Below, one piece after another: positions 27,063-36,067 of a stretch of DNA of 64,000 nt. The DNA comes from Streptomyces sp. NRRL F-5727 (lineage in GTDB: Bacteria; Actinomycetota; Actinomycetes; Streptomycetales; Streptomycetaceae): assembly GCF_000719555.1 (NCBI RefSeq), contig NZ_JOGX01000003.1:124001-188000 (forward strand). Direction: 5' to 3'. The number at the start of each line of letters is the position of its first letter. Positions within the stretch are counted from its first letter, which is position 1. A program made the translations under genes and the position numbers. The notes beneath the pieces were generated by a model. The model did not search any database and was not told the origin of the DNA. It saw only the letters and a program-made list of their open reading frames with translations.

Positions 27063-27869
27063 TCAGGCCGCCAGCAGACGCTCCAGGACCAGCGCGATGC
27101 CGTCCTCCTCGTTGGAGGCCGTCACCTCGTCCGCGACCGCCCGCAGCTCCTCGTGCGCGTTGCCCATCGCGACCCCGTGCGCGGCCCAGCCGAACATCGG
27201 GATGTCGTTGGGCATGTCGCCGAAGGCGATGGTGTCCGCGGCCTTGACCCCGAGCCGGCGCGCCGCCAGCGAGAGGCCGGTGGCCTTGCTCAGCCCGAGC
27301 GGCAGGATCTCCACGATCCCCGGGCCCGCCATGACCACGTCGACCAGACCGCCGACGGTGGTCCGCGCGACCGCGGTCAGCTCGTCGTCGGTCATCGCCG
27401 GGTGCTGGATGTAGAGCTTGGTGAGCGGGGCCGCCCACAGCTCGGCCGGATCCTCGTACGGCACGTACGGCAGCGGACCCTCATGCGCCCGGTAGCCGGG
27501 GCCCATCAGGACCTCGCCCTCCAGACCGTCCCGGCTGGCGGCCAGCGCCAGCGGGCCGACCTCCGCCTCGATCTTGGAGAGGGCGAGCCCGGCGAGCTGC
27601 CGGTCCAGCGTCAGGGAGGTCAGCAGCCGGTGCTCGCCGGCGTGGTAGACCTGCGCGCCCTGTCCGCACACCGCGATCCCCTGGTAGCCGAGGTCGTCGA
27701 GGATGTGCCGGGTCCAGGGCACCGCCCGGCCGGTGACGACGATGTGCGCGGCGCCCGCCGCCGTGACGGCGGCGAGGGCGTCCCGCGTACGGGCCGAGAC
27801 GGACTCGTCGGCCCGCAGCAGCGTGCCGTCGAGGTCCGTCGCGACCAGGCGGTAGGGGAAGGGGCTCAC
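27063..27869 (-). CDS. HAD-superfamily Cof-type phosphatase
   Basis: A 268-residue Cof-type phosphatase. Motif I is [10 protein letters not shown] near residue 10, motif II is VVTGRAVPW, and motif IV is [14 protein letters not shown] followed by [14 protein letters not shown] and SNEEDGIA. It is paralogous to the HAD protein at 11615. The GTG start overlaps the serS stop by four bases (GTGA), so the two are translated in tandem. This coupling suggests a housekeeping dephosphorylation role but does not reveal the substrate. Confidence 0.9.
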   Translation of the reverse strand: MSPFPYRLVATDLDGTLLRADESVSARTRDALAAVTAAGAAHIVVTGRAVPWTRHILDDLGYQGIAVCGQGAQVYHAGEHRLLTSLTLDRQLAGLALSKIEAEVGPLALAASRDGLEGEVLMGPGYRAHEGPLPYVPYEDPAELWAAPLTKLYIQHPAMTDDELTAVARTTVGGLVDVVMAGPGIVEILPLGLSKATGLSLAARRLGVKAADTIAFGDMPNDIPMFGWAAHGVAMGNAHEELRAVADEVTASNEEDGIALVLERLLAA

Positions 27870-29155
27870 TTGGCGATCGGCTCCAGGACCTCGCGCCCGC
27901 CCAGGTACGGCCGGAGGACCTCCGGGACGCGCACCGAACCGTCGGCGAGCTGGTGGTTCTCCAGGATGGCGACGATGGTGCGCGGAACGGCGCACAGCGT
28001 GCCGTTCAGCGTGGCGAGCGGCTGGACGGTCTTCTTGCCGCCCTGCTCGTCGCGCATGCGGACGGAGAGCCGGCGGGCCTGGAAGCCGTCGCAGTTGGAG
28101 GCCGAGGTCAGCTCGCGGTACTTGCCCTGGGTGGGGATCCACGCCTCGCAGTCGAACTTGCGGGAGGCCGAGGCGCCGAGGTCACCGGTGGCGACGTCGA
28201 TCACCTGGAAGGGCAGCTCCAGGGAGGTGAGCCACTGCTTCTCCCAGTCCAGGAGCCGCTTGTGCTCGTTCTCCGCGTCCTCGGGCGCGACGTACGAGAA
28301 CATCTCGACCTTGTCGAACTGGTGGACGCGGAAGATGCCGCGGGTGTCCTTGCCGTACGTGCCGGCCTCGCGGCGGAAGCAGGGCGAGAAGCCCGCGTAC
28401 CGCAGCGGCAGCTTGTCGGCGTCGATGATCTCGTCCATGTGGTACGCGGCGAGCGGGACCTCGGAGGTGCCGACCAGGTAGTAGTCGTCCTTCTCCAGGT
28501 GGTACACGTTCTCCGCGGCCTGGCCGAGGAAGCCGGTGCCCTCCATGGCGCGCGGGCGGACCAGCGCGGGGGTGAGCATCGGGATGAAGCCGGCCTCGGT
28601 GGCCTGCGCGATGGCCGCGTTGACCAGGGCGAGCTCCAGGAGGGCGCCGACGCCGGTCAGGTAGTAGAAGCGCGAGCCGGAGACCTTGGCGCCCCGCTCG
28701 ACGTCGATGGCGCCGAGCGCCTCGCCCAACTCCAGGTGGTCCTTGGGCTCGAAGCCCTCGGCCGCGAAGTCGCGGATGGTCCCGTGCGTCTCCAGGACGA
28801 CGAAGTCCTCCTCGCCGCCGACCGGCACGTCCTGGTGGACGATGTTGCCGAGCTGGAGGAGGAGCGTACGGGCCGTCTCGTCGGCCTCGTTCTGCTCGGC
28901 CTCGGCGGCCTTGACGTCGGTCTTGAGCTGCTCGGCGCGCTGGAGGAGCTCGGCGCGCTCCTCCGGGGTGGCCCTGGGGATCAGCTTGCCGAGCGCCTTC
29001 TGCTCGGAACGGAGCTCGTCGAAGCGGACGCCGGACGACCTGCGCCGCTCATCGGCGGAGAGCAGGGCGTCGACGAGGCCGACGTCCTCTCCACGGGCGC
29101 GCTGGGAGGCGCGAACACGGTCGGGGTCCTCACGGAGCAGGCGAAGGTCAATCAC
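27866..29155 (-). CDS. serS: Seryl-tRNA synthetase
   Basis: A 429-residue class II synthetase charging tRNA-Ser. The N-terminal coiled-coil arm (about 30-105) is Glu/Lys/Leu-rich. Motif 2 is [29 protein letters not shown], spanning about residues 255-283. Motif 3 is near the C-terminus around [20 protein letters not shown] start. Two of its substrates, tRNA-Ser(UGA) and tRNA-Ser(GCU), are encoded in the same window. It is followed without gap by a HAD phosphatase. Its 455-base upstream region holds several DnaA-box-like sites. Confidence 0.97.
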   Translation of the reverse strand: MIDLRLLREDPDRVRASQRARGEDVGLVDALLSADERRRSSGVRFDELRSEQKALGKLIPRATPEERAELLQRAEQLKTDVKAAEAEQNEADETARTLLLQLGNIVHQDVPVGGEEDFVVLETHGTIRDFAAEGFEPKDHLELGEALGAIDVERGAKVSGSRFYYLTGVGALLELALVNAAIAQATEAGFIPMLTPALVRPRAMEGTGFLGQAAENVYHLEKDDYYLVGTSEVPLAAYHMDEIIDADKLPLRYAGFSPCFRREAGTYGKDTRGIFRVHQFDKVEMFSYVAPEDAENEHKRLLDWEKQWLTSLELPFQVIDVATGDLGASASRKFDCEAWIPTQGKYRELTSASNCDGFQARRLSVRMRDEQGGKKTVQPLATLNGTLCAVPRTIVAILENHQLADGSVRVPEVLRPYLGGREVLEPIAK

Positions 29156-29255
29156 CCCACCAGGCTACCGGTGCGCACTCGCGCGACCCCACCGGATATG
29201 CGGGCGCGTGTTGGTATGCCCGAATTGACGGTCTTCGGAAATCCAGGGAATCGAG

Positions 29256-29572
29256 TTATCCACAGGGTGTGCGGAACTTCTGTGGATTCCCGCCCCGCCA
29301 CCTCCGAATTGCGTGATCAAACACGATTCACGCACTCATTTCGAGGGGAATCGCTCGCCCCGGAGGGTGAGTGCCGGGGGCCCGCTCTGACGTGGGGCGC
29401 TGTGGGTTCTGTGGACGGAGGGCATCCGCGCGAGGGGTGATGGGGCCGATTTGTCGACCTTGTCGGAGGCGGGTGTCGACTTGTCCCCAGCCTGCGGACC
29501 AAGCCTGTGGATAACCGTGGGGAGAAAGCGAAAAGTATGCAGGTAGGACTAATGATGCCTACCTGTGGACGA
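29256..29572. promoter_or_regulatory. DnaA-box-like cluster between serS and pheA
   Basis: Five 9-mers occur: TTATCCACA at 29256-29264 (exact), TGTGGATTC at 29281-29289 (two mismatches, inverted), TTGTCCCCA at 29481-29489 (one mismatch), TGTGGATAA at 29506-29514 (exact TTATCCACA on the minus strand) and TGTGGACGA at 29564-29572 (one mismatch, inverted). They fill the 455-base gap 29156-29610, which has no gene and is AT-richer than its neighbours. Confidence 0.55.
29540..29565 (-). terminator. Hairpin after pheA
   Basis: Perfect 8-base arms CAGGTAGG and CCTACCTG around a 10-base AT-rich loop, 46 bases beyond the pheA stop. It may end pheA transcription, or be an operator; it overlaps one DnaA-box-like site. 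Confidence 0.45.
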
Positions 29573-29610
29573 CCGGACGCACGATCCGCGCCGCTCGGTC
29601 AGTATCGCGG

Positions 29611-30546
29611 TCAGGCCCTGCCGTCCTGGGCCCTCGCCAGCCAGTCGGAGGCAGCCGTGAACTCCTCGTCCGAGGTCCCCCGCCGCAGCGGCCTGACGTC
29701 CGCGCGGGAAGCGCCCGCCCGCGGATACGAGCCGAGGAAGCGCACCTGCGGACAGATCCGCTTCAGACCCATCAGCGCCTCGCCGACCCGCCGGTCCGAG
29801 ACATGGCCCTCGGCGTCCACGGCGAAGCAGTAGTTCCCGATCCCCGCCCCCGTCGGCCGGGACTGGATCAGCATCAGGTTCACCCCACGCACCGCGAACT
29901 CCTGGAGGAGTTCCAGAAGGGCACCCGGATGATCGTCACCCAGCCACAGCACCACCGAGGTCTTGTCCGCGCCGGTCGGCGCCGCCGGCCGGGCCGGCCG
30001 GCCCACGAGCACGAACCGCGTCTCCGCGTTCTCCGCGTCGTGGATCTCCTTGACCAGTGCCTCCAGGCCGTACGTCGTCGCCGCGAACTCGCCCGCGAAG
30101 GCCGCGTCGAACCGGCCCTCCTGCACCAGCCGGGCCCCGTCCGCGTTCGACGCGGCCGACTCCCACGCCGCCTCCGGGAGGTGCTTGCGCAGCCAGTTGC
30201 GCACCTGCGGCTGGGCCACCGGGTGGCCCGTCACCGTCTTGATGTCCGACAGCGCGGTCCCGGGGCGCACCAGCAGCGCGAAGGTGATCGGGAGCAGCAC
30301 CTCGCGGTAGATCATCAGCGGCTCGCCCGAGGCCAGCTCGTCGAGGGTCGCCGTCACCCCGCCCTCGACCGAGTTCTCGATCGGCACGAGCGCGGCGGCC
30401 GCCTCCCCGTTCCGCACGGCGTCGAGCGCGGCCGGGACGGAGACCATGGGGACGAGCTCCCGCGTGGCCGCCTCGGGCAGGCTCCGCAGCGCGGCCTCCG
30501 TGAACGTGCCTTCGGGGCCGAGGTAGGTGTACCGGGTGGCGGACAT
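29611..30546 (-). CDS. pheA: Prephenate dehydratase
   Basis: A 311-residue enzyme that converts prephenate to phenylpyruvate in phenylalanine synthesis. The N-terminus YTYLGPEGTFTEAAL and the VPIENSVEGGVTATLD motif mark the catalytic domain (about 5-185), with the Thr-containing NAETRFVLVG at its end. The C-terminal ACT domain (about 195-275), with GALLELLQEFAVRGVNLMLI, is the phenylalanine-binding regulatory part. It is monofunctional; no chorismate mutase is fused. It lies 90 bases after the DyP peroxidase gene on the same strand. Confidence 0.96.
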   Translation of the reverse strand: MSATRYTYLGPEGTFTEAALRSLPEAATRELVPMVSVPAALDAVRNGEAAAALVPIENSVEGGVTATLDELASGEPLMIYREVLLPITFALLVRPGTALSDIKTVTGHPVAQPQVRNWLRKHLPEAAWESAASNADGARLVQEGRFDAAFAGEFAATTYGLEALVKEIHDAENAETRFVLVGRPARPAAPTGADKTSVVLWLGDDHPGALLELLQEFAVRGVNLMLIQSRPTGAGIGNYCFAVDAEGHVSDRRVGEALMGLKRICPQVRFLGSYPRAGASRADVRPLRRGTSDEEFTAASDWLARAQDGRA

Positions 30547-30636
30547 ACCGTCACCCTAATGCGCCCCGGTGCCGGCGCCCGTCTCGTCTCGGCTCTCACA
30601 CGGGCGGCGGCCCAGCTCCCCGGTCCGCCGCGGGGC

Positions 30637-31956
30637 TCAGCCCTCCAGCAGCCGCTGGCCGACGTACTCGCCCTCGGCGGCCCCGCCCGGCGCGGCGAAG
30701 AGCCCGCTCGACTCGTGCCGGATGAACGCGGACAGCGCGTCGCCCCGGTCGAGCTTGCGCTGCACCGGCACGAAGCCGCGCAGCGGATCGGCCTGCCAGC
30801 AGACGAAGAGGAGTCCGGCGTCCGGGGTGCCGTCCGCGCCGATCCCGTCGTGGAAGGAGAAGGGCCGGCGCAGCATCGCCGCACCGCCGTTCTGTTCGGG
30901 GGCGGAGATCCGGGCGTGGGCGTTGTCGGGGATGGCGAGCCTCCCGTCCGGGCCCCGCTTGTCCAGGTCCAGCGGGGTCGTCTCCGAACCGCCGGACAGC
31001 GGCGCCCCGTCCGCCTTGCGGCGGCCGATGACCCGCTCCTGCTTCTCCGGCGACAGCCCCTCCCAGTCGTCCAGGAGCATCCGGATCCGCCGCACGACCG
31101 CGTACGAGCCGCCGGCCATCCAGTCCTGGGCGCCGGTGGCCCCGGCCGGGACGAAGATCCGCCGGTCGAAGTCGGGGTCGGTGGGCTTCGGGTTGTTGGT
31201 GCCGTCGACCTGGCCCATCAGGTTCCGGGCCGTCATCGGGCGGGCGGTCGCCCCGGCGGAGCGGTTGAAGCCGTTCATCTGCCAGCGCACCCGGGCCGCG
31301 TCCCCGGCGTCCTTCTGGAGCGCGCGCAGCGCGTGGAAGGCGACCAGGGCGTCGTCCGCCCCGATCTGCACCCACAGATCGCCCTCCGAGCGCTTGGGGT
31401 CGACCGCGTCGGAGGAGAAGGCGGGCAGCGGGTCCAGCTGCGTCGGACGGCGGGCGGTCAGCCCCGTCCGGTCGAAGAAGGTGCGGCCGAAACCGAAGGT
31501 GACGGTGAGGGAGGACGGACCCGCGTCCAGCGCGATCCCGGTGTCCCCGGACGGCGCCTCGCCCGCCATCAGCGTCCGCGCCGTCGCCGACCAGCGGCGG
31601 AGCAGCGCGGCGGCCTCCTTGCGGCCGGCGCCCGGCGCGAGGTCGAAGGCGACCAGATGGCCGCGCGACTGGAGCGGGGTGGTGATGCCGGGCTGGTGGC
31701 GCCCGTGGAACGCCACCTCGGTGGCCCCCACCGTGGTGAGGGCCGGGGAGCCGCCGGCACCGGGCGCGGAGTCGTCCCCGGAGACGGCCGACGCGATCCC
31801 GGCACCGCCGGCGGCGCCGATGACGAGGCCGGCCGCGCCCGCGGCGCCGACGGTGCCGAGCAGTCGGCGCCGGGAGATGTCGAGGTGGCCGTCGTCGGTC
31901 GCGGCGGTGGAGGCGTTGCCGGACGCGGGGCCGGTCACGGGGTTGTTCACGGGCAC
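30637..31956 (-). CDS. efeB: Dye-decolorizing (DyP) peroxidase, EfeB-like, Tat-exported
   Basis: A 439-residue heme peroxidase. A twin-arginine signal (ISRRRLLGTVGAAG, about 27-40) directs folded export. The DyP motif is GQVDGTNNP with the distal Asp. The likely proximal heme His is in DNAHARISAP, and the distal Arg in LRRPFSFHDG. Its GTG directly follows the stop of the CopC-CopD gene, so it is the last gene of the copper cluster. This suggests an envelope role linked to copper rather than to an efeUO iron system, which is absent here. Confidence 0.92.
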   Translation of the reverse strand: MPVNNPVTGPASGNASTAATDDGHLDISRRRLLGTVGAAGAAGLVIGAAGGAGIASAVSGDDSAPGAGGSPALTTVGATEVAFHGRHQPGITTPLQSRGHLVAFDLAPGAGRKEAAALLRRWSATARTLMAGEAPSGDTGIALDAGPSSLTVTFGFGRTFFDRTGLTARRPTQLDPLPAFSSDAVDPKRSEGDLWVQIGADDALVAFHALRALQKDAGDAARVRWQMNGFNRSAGATARPMTARNLMGQVDGTNNPKPTDPDFDRRIFVPAGATGAQDWMAGGSYAVVRRIRMLLDDWEGLSPEKQERVIGRRKADGAPLSGGSETTPLDLDKRGPDGRLAIPDNAHARISAPEQNGGAAMLRRPFSFHDGIGADGTPDAGLLFVCWQADPLRGFVPVQRKLDRGDALSAFIRHESSGLFAAPGGAAEGEYVGQRLLEG

Positions 31957-33906
31957 TCAGCCGATCTTGATGTTCTTCTCGATGGTGGTCTGGTCGATCT
32001 CGGAGGTGCGCACCGTCACCTGGACGCGCCATTCGCCGGGCAGCGGGAGCTGCACGCCGCTCGCGCTCCAGTGGCCGGCCTGGATCCGGTCCGGGGCGAC
32101 GGGCAGCGGGCCGACGCCCTTCTCCTCCAGGGTGAGGTTCACCTTGATCTCGGGGACGTCCAGCGGCTTGCCGTCGGGGCGCTCCACGAAGAGGTGCAGC
32201 GCGTTGGCACCGGTGCGGCCCGGGTCGAGGCCGATCCGGACGACGCCCTGGCCGTCCACGCCGCCGGTGTCGAAGGGCAGCCGGATGTCCACCGGCCGGT
32301 CGGGGACCGCGGCGGAGCCGGCGGTCGTGCCGCCGGCGCGGGCGGCCTCCTGCTCGGTGCGGCCGGGTTCGGTGGAGGTGAGGACGGTGGTCACGGCGAG
32401 CAGGACGACGGCCACGGCGGCCTCGGTCAGCACCGAGCGGCGCAGTCCGGTCCGCTCGGGGTCGGCGTCCCGCGCCTTCTTCCGCCGGGCGGTGGCCATG
32501 GCGGCGCGCTGCCGCGCGAGCTGGGCGGCCCGCTCGGGGTCCGGCGCCTCCCGCGGGCCCTGCTCCTCAGGCTCCTCTTCGCCGGTGTCCGGATCCGTCT
32601 CGGAGTCCGCGGCGGTGGCCGAGTCCGCTTCCGCCTGGGGGGTCGTCCCCGCTCCGGCGGGTCGTTCCGCGAGTCGCCGGGTCCAGCGGCGGGAGATCCA
32701 GGCGATGCCGACGAGCACGCCCATCAGCCCGATCTTGACCAGCAGCAGCTGCCCGTACCGGGTGCCGGTGAGGGCGGACCAGGAGCCGACCTGGCGCCAG
32801 GACTGGTAGAGGCCGGTGGCCACCAGGACGGCGACCGAGGAGAAGGCGACGCGGGAGAAGCGCTCGACCGCCGCGCGCTCCACCGAGGGGGCCCGGTAGA
32901 GGGCGACCAGCAGGGTGGTGAGCCCGCCGAGCCAGGCGGCGACGGCGAGCAGGTGCAGGATGTCGACGGGCATGGCGATGCCCGGCTGGATGCCGGTGGA
33001 GGCGTGCTCGGCCAGCGCCCAGGTGCCGGCGATGCCCGCGGCGACCACGGTGCCGCCGAGGCCCAGGCCGAAGGCGAGGTCCTTGCGCTCCTTCGGGTCG
33101 GTGCGCCGGGCGTAGGCGCCGAAGAGGACGGCGACGAAGAGCGCGGCGGCCCCGAGGAGGAGCAGCCGGGAGGTGAGCGCGGCCCCGGTCTTGGTCTGGA
33201 GCACGGCCTGGAGCCCGGCGAGGTCGAAGACGTCGGCGAGCTCCCCGGAGCCGGTGTACGGGCCGCGCAGCAGCAGCATGGCCAGGGTGGCGCCGGTGAG
33301 GGTGAGCCAGCCCCGGACGACGGTCTGCTGGACGGGCCGGACGCTCGCCCCGCGCGGCCAGCACAGCAGGACGAAGGCGCCGCCGCCGACGAGGACGGCG
33401 AAGCCCGCGTACGACAGATAGCGCGCGATCCCGTAGAGGGCGCCGACGATCCCTCCGCCGGGCGCCTGCTCGGGCAGGGCGACCGAGGTGGCGGAGGGGG
33501 CGCCGATGGAGAAGGTGAAGGCCCCGGCGATGGGGTGGCTGTCGGCGGAGACGGTCTGCCAGGCGACGGTGTAGGTGCCGTCCGGCAGACCGGCCCGCAG
33601 GGCCACGCCGTACTTGACGACGGCGCCGCTGCACAGGTCGATGATCTCGCCGGTGTCGGCGCGCCGGCCCGAGGGGTCGAGGACCCGGATCGAGTCGGCG
33701 CTCATCGCGACCTGTTCCGAGAAGGTGAGGCCGACCTCCTCGGGGGCGGTGGCGACCACCGCCCCGTCCTTCGGGTCGCTCCCGGTCAGGGCCGCGTGCG
33801 CGGAGGCGGGGGCGGCGCCGGCGAGGAGCACGCCCAGGAGCGCGGCCGCGAGGACGAGCAGCCGGGTCAGGGCGGTGCCGAGGCGCGGGGCGGTGGGTGT
33901 CGTCAC
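31957..33906 (-). CDS. CopC-CopD fusion copper protein (YcnJ-like)
   Basis: A 649-residue envelope protein. A signal peptide ends at ASAHAALTGSDP, leaving the CopC domain with a copper-ligand His at its N-terminus and the DSHPIAG Asp/His pair (to about residue 135). A CopD membrane part of about eight spans runs to about 405. A long charged, Glu-rich cytoplasmic loop (about 415-490), one more span near 505 and a C-terminal extracellular beta domain (about 555-649) follow. CopC/CopD proteins bind and carry copper across the membrane. It starts at GTG, 20 bases after the PCuAC gene. Confidence 0.92.
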   Translation of the reverse strand: MTTPTAPRLGTALTRLLVLAAALLGVLLAGAAPASAHAALTGSDPKDGAVVATAPEEVGLTFSEQVAMSADSIRVLDPSGRRADTGEIIDLCSGAVVKYGVALRAGLPDGTYTVAWQTVSADSHPIAGAFTFSIGAPSATSVALPEQAPGGGIVGALYGIARYLSYAGFAVLVGGGAFVLLCWPRGASVRPVQQTVVRGWLTLTGATLAMLLLRGPYTGSGELADVFDLAGLQAVLQTKTGAALTSRLLLLGAAALFVAVLFGAYARRTDPKERKDLAFGLGLGGTVVAAGIAGTWALAEHASTGIQPGIAMPVDILHLLAVAAWLGGLTTLLVALYRAPSVERAAVERFSRVAFSSVAVLVATGLYQSWRQVGSWSALTGTRYGQLLLVKIGLMGVLVGIAWISRRWTRRLAERPAGAGTTPQAEADSATAADSETDPDTGEEEPEEQGPREAPDPERAAQLARQRAAMATARRKKARDADPERTGLRRSVLTEAAVAVVLLAVTTVLTSTEPGRTEQEAARAGGTTAGSAAVPDRPVDIRLPFDTGGVDGQGVVRIGLDPGRTGANALHLFVERPDGKPLDVPEIKVNLTLEEKGVGPLPVAPDRIQAGHWSASGVQLPLPGEWRVQVTVRTSEIDQTTIEKNIKIG

Positions 33907-33926
33907 TGTGTCACTCCGTCAACGGC

Positions 33927-34379
33927 TCAGTGCTGCTGCGGGTTGTGGTTGGCGGCCTCGACGGGCAGGTCGACCGTGATCGGGTCGGCCTTCTCGAAGT
34001 GCAGCTCGACGCTGACCTTCTCGCCCTGCTTCGGCTTCGACTTCAGTTCCATGAACATGAGGTGGTTGCCGCCCCGGGCCAGCTTCAGCTCGCCGTTGGC
34101 GGGGATGTCGAAGGACGTCACCGCCCGCATCTTCTGGTCCTTCGTCTCGTGCATGGTGACGTCGTCGGAGAGCGGGCTGGTGACCGAGGTCAGCTTGTCG
34201 GCGGTGTCACCGGTGTTCTCGATGGTGAGGAAGCCGCCGGCCATGTCCATCACGGGCTGGGGCATGTACGCGCCGCTGACCTTCAGCCGGGGCCCGCCGT
34301 CGTCGGACGAGCACCCGGTGAGCGCGAGTGCGGCGGCGAGGGCCACGGCGGCGGACAGGGCGGTGGTGCGGCGGGTCAC
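33927..34379 (-). CDS. PCu(A)C copper chaperone lipoprotein
   Basis: A 150-residue lipoprotein with lipobox LTGC near residue 22. The copper(I) motif is visible: MHETKDQKM supplies His and Met, then exactly 21 residues lead to HLM (M-x21-H-x-M). Such chaperones hand Cu(I) to cytochrome oxidase, often with a Sco protein. The GTG start overlaps the stop of the sco1 gene by four bases, so the two are translated in a fixed ratio. Confidence 0.93.
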   Translation of the reverse strand: MTRRTTALSAAVALAAALALTGCSSDDGGPRLKVSGAYMPQPVMDMAGGFLTIENTGDTADKLTSVTSPLSDDVTMHETKDQKMRAVTSFDIPANGELKLARGGNHLMFMELKSKPKQGEKVSVELHFEKADPITVDLPVEAANHNPQQH

Positions 34380-35110
34380 GGGTTCTCCCCCTTGATGATC
34401 TTCGGCAGGTCCTTGGCGTAGTCGTCGACGGTGGCGTCCTCCCCGTACAGGACGTAGCCCTGGTCGGTGGTGGGGGAGAAGGCGACGACCTGGGCGCCGT
34501 GCATGGAGACGACGGTGCCGTCGTCCTCCTTCTTCGGCGGGTCGATGCCGATGCCGATCGAGCGGGCGCCCGCCTGGATCTTCGCGAAGTCGCCGGTGAG
34601 GCCGGTGAAGGACGGGTCGCCGGCCGCGGGCAGCCACTTGGCCAGCGAGGCGGCGGTGTCCCGCTCCGGGTCGGTGGTGACGAAGACGACCTGGAGCTTC
34701 TCCTGGTCGGCCTTGGGGAGCTGCTTCTTGGCGATGGCGATGTTGCTCATCGTCAGCGGGCACACGTCGGGGCAGTTGGTGTAGCCGAAGTAGATGAGCG
34801 TCGGCTTGCCCTTGGTGCGCTCGCGCAGGTCGTAGCTCTCGCCCTTGGTGTCGGTGAGGACGAGGTCGGGCTTGGTGAAGGGCCGGTCGAGGACGGTGGC
34901 GGCGCGGGCCTTCTCGGCGGTGCCGCCCTCGATCTGGACGAAACCGGAGGAGGTGTCCTTGGTGTCGTCGCCGCCGAGGCCGACCGCGGCGGTGACGCCG
35001 AGGGCGGCGACGATCGCGACGGCGGCCACGATCAGCGGGGTGCGCCGTCCGGGGCGGCCTTCGGTGCCGTCCCCGCCGCGCCGCGACGGGGACGTCTTCT
35101 CAGTGGACAT
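34376..35110 (-). CDS. SCO1/SenC-family copper chaperone
   Basis: A 244-residue protein with one N-terminal membrane span (about 24-46) and an extracellular thioredoxin-like domain. CPDVCP in YFGYTNCPDVCPLTMSNIA supplies the two copper-binding cysteines, and MHGAQV the copper-binding His. It inserts or reduces copper for the CuA site of cytochrome oxidase. It is coupled to the PCuAC gene downstream and lies 43 bases after ycnI. Confidence 0.94.
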   Translation of the reverse strand: MSTEKTSPSRRGGDGTEGRPGRRTPLIVAAVAIVAALGVTAAVGLGGDDTKDTSSGFVQIEGGTAEKARAATVLDRPFTKPDLVLTDTKGESYDLRERTKGKPTLIYFGYTNCPDVCPLTMSNIAIAKKQLPKADQEKLQVVFVTTDPERDTAASLAKWLPAAGDPSFTGLTGDFAKIQAGARSIGIGIDPPKKEDDGTVVSMHGAQVVAFSPTTDQGYVLYGEDATVDDYAKDLPKIIKGENP

Positions 35111-35153
35111 GAGGGTCTGTCTTTCGGAGTGCTGAGGTGCTGGGCGGGTGCCG

Positions 35154-35921
35154 TCAGGCAGAGCGGCGGCGTCCGGCGAGGAGGCCGAAGGCGACGCCGG
35201 CGACGCCGACGAGGATGCCGGCGACGCCGAGGGCGCGGGCCGTGGTGTCGGTGGAGGAGGCCGAGGCGGTCTCGGTGCCGGAGTGGCCGCCCTCGTCCTC
35301 GTGGCCGGCCTTCGCGTCCACGGAGGCGGAGGCCGAGGCGCTGGGCGCGGTCGTGGTGGTGGCGGAGCCGCCGCCGTGGTGGTCCGCGCCGGCGGCCGAG
35401 AGCTTCAGGACGGGGGCCGGGTTCTGCGGCTCCTCGGCGCCCTTCTGCTCCTCGATCCAGCGCACGACCTCGTCGTTGTCGTACGTCTGGACGGCCTTGA
35501 GGACGAGCTGGTCGGTGTCGTGCGGCAGCTGGCCGAGGGAGAGGGGGAACTGCTGGAACTGGCCGGGGCCGATCTTCGAGCCGTCGGCGGTCCAGGTGAC
35601 CTTGGAGACGGCCTCGTTGATCTGCTTGCCGTGCAGCGTCAGCGGCTTGTCCAGCTTGGTCTTGGTGACGACGGCCTTCCAGCCCGGGACCGGCTGCGGC
35701 ATGACGGAGGCGAGCGGGTGGTCGAGCGGGAAGTTGACCTCCAGCTTCACGGTGGAGGCGTTGTCGCGCTCGTTCGGGACCTTGACGTTCACGGTCGCGT
35801 AGCCGCCCTGGGCGGCCTCGCCCTCGGGCTGCACGCTGACGTGCGCGAAGGCCGTGCCCGAGAGCAGGACGACGGAGGCGGCGGCGGTGCCGGCGGCGAG
35901 GGCGACGCGGGACAGGTTCAT
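35154..35921 (-). CDS. ycnI: YcnI-like copper-binding protein (DUF1775)
   Basis: A 255-residue exported protein. The signal peptide ends at GTAFAHVSVQPEG, leaving an N-terminal His that in YcnI binds Cu(II) together with a Trp. The beta-rich DUF1775 domain covers about 28-165. A His/Gly/Ser/Thr-rich linker (ADHHGGG onward) and a C-terminal membrane span with RRRSA tail anchor it. ATG 35921 has GGAG eight bases upstream. It starts the run ycnI-sco1-PCuAC-copCD-dyp. Confidence 0.9.
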   Translation of the reverse strand: MNLSRVALAAGTAAASVVLLSGTAFAHVSVQPEGEAAQGGYATVNVKVPNERDNASTVKLEVNFPLDHPLASVMPQPVPGWKAVVTKTKLDKPLTLHGKQINEAVSKVTWTADGSKIGPGQFQQFPLSLGQLPHDTDQLVLKAVQTYDNDEVVRWIEEQKGAEEPQNPAPVLKLSAAGADHHGGGSATTTTAPSASASASVDAKAGHEDEGGHSGTETASASSTDTTARALGVAGILVGVAGVAFGLLAGRRRSA

Positions 35922-36067
35922 GGAAGACACTCCGGCTCGGTGAGGGGCCCGCGGAGGGACCCCGGAAGGAGGAAGGCGGTCCGGTCCGGCACCCCGGCGG
36001 CCACGGGCGGACCCGGGCGGGCGGGCGCGGACGGGCGCGGCCCCGCTCCCTCGTGGAGCGGACCGCG

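Noticed and set aside
29803..34395. Plus-strand frame of 1530 codons across the pheA-copper region
   Set aside because: It runs antisense through several well-identified genes and has no recognisable domain; high GC makes stop codons rare.
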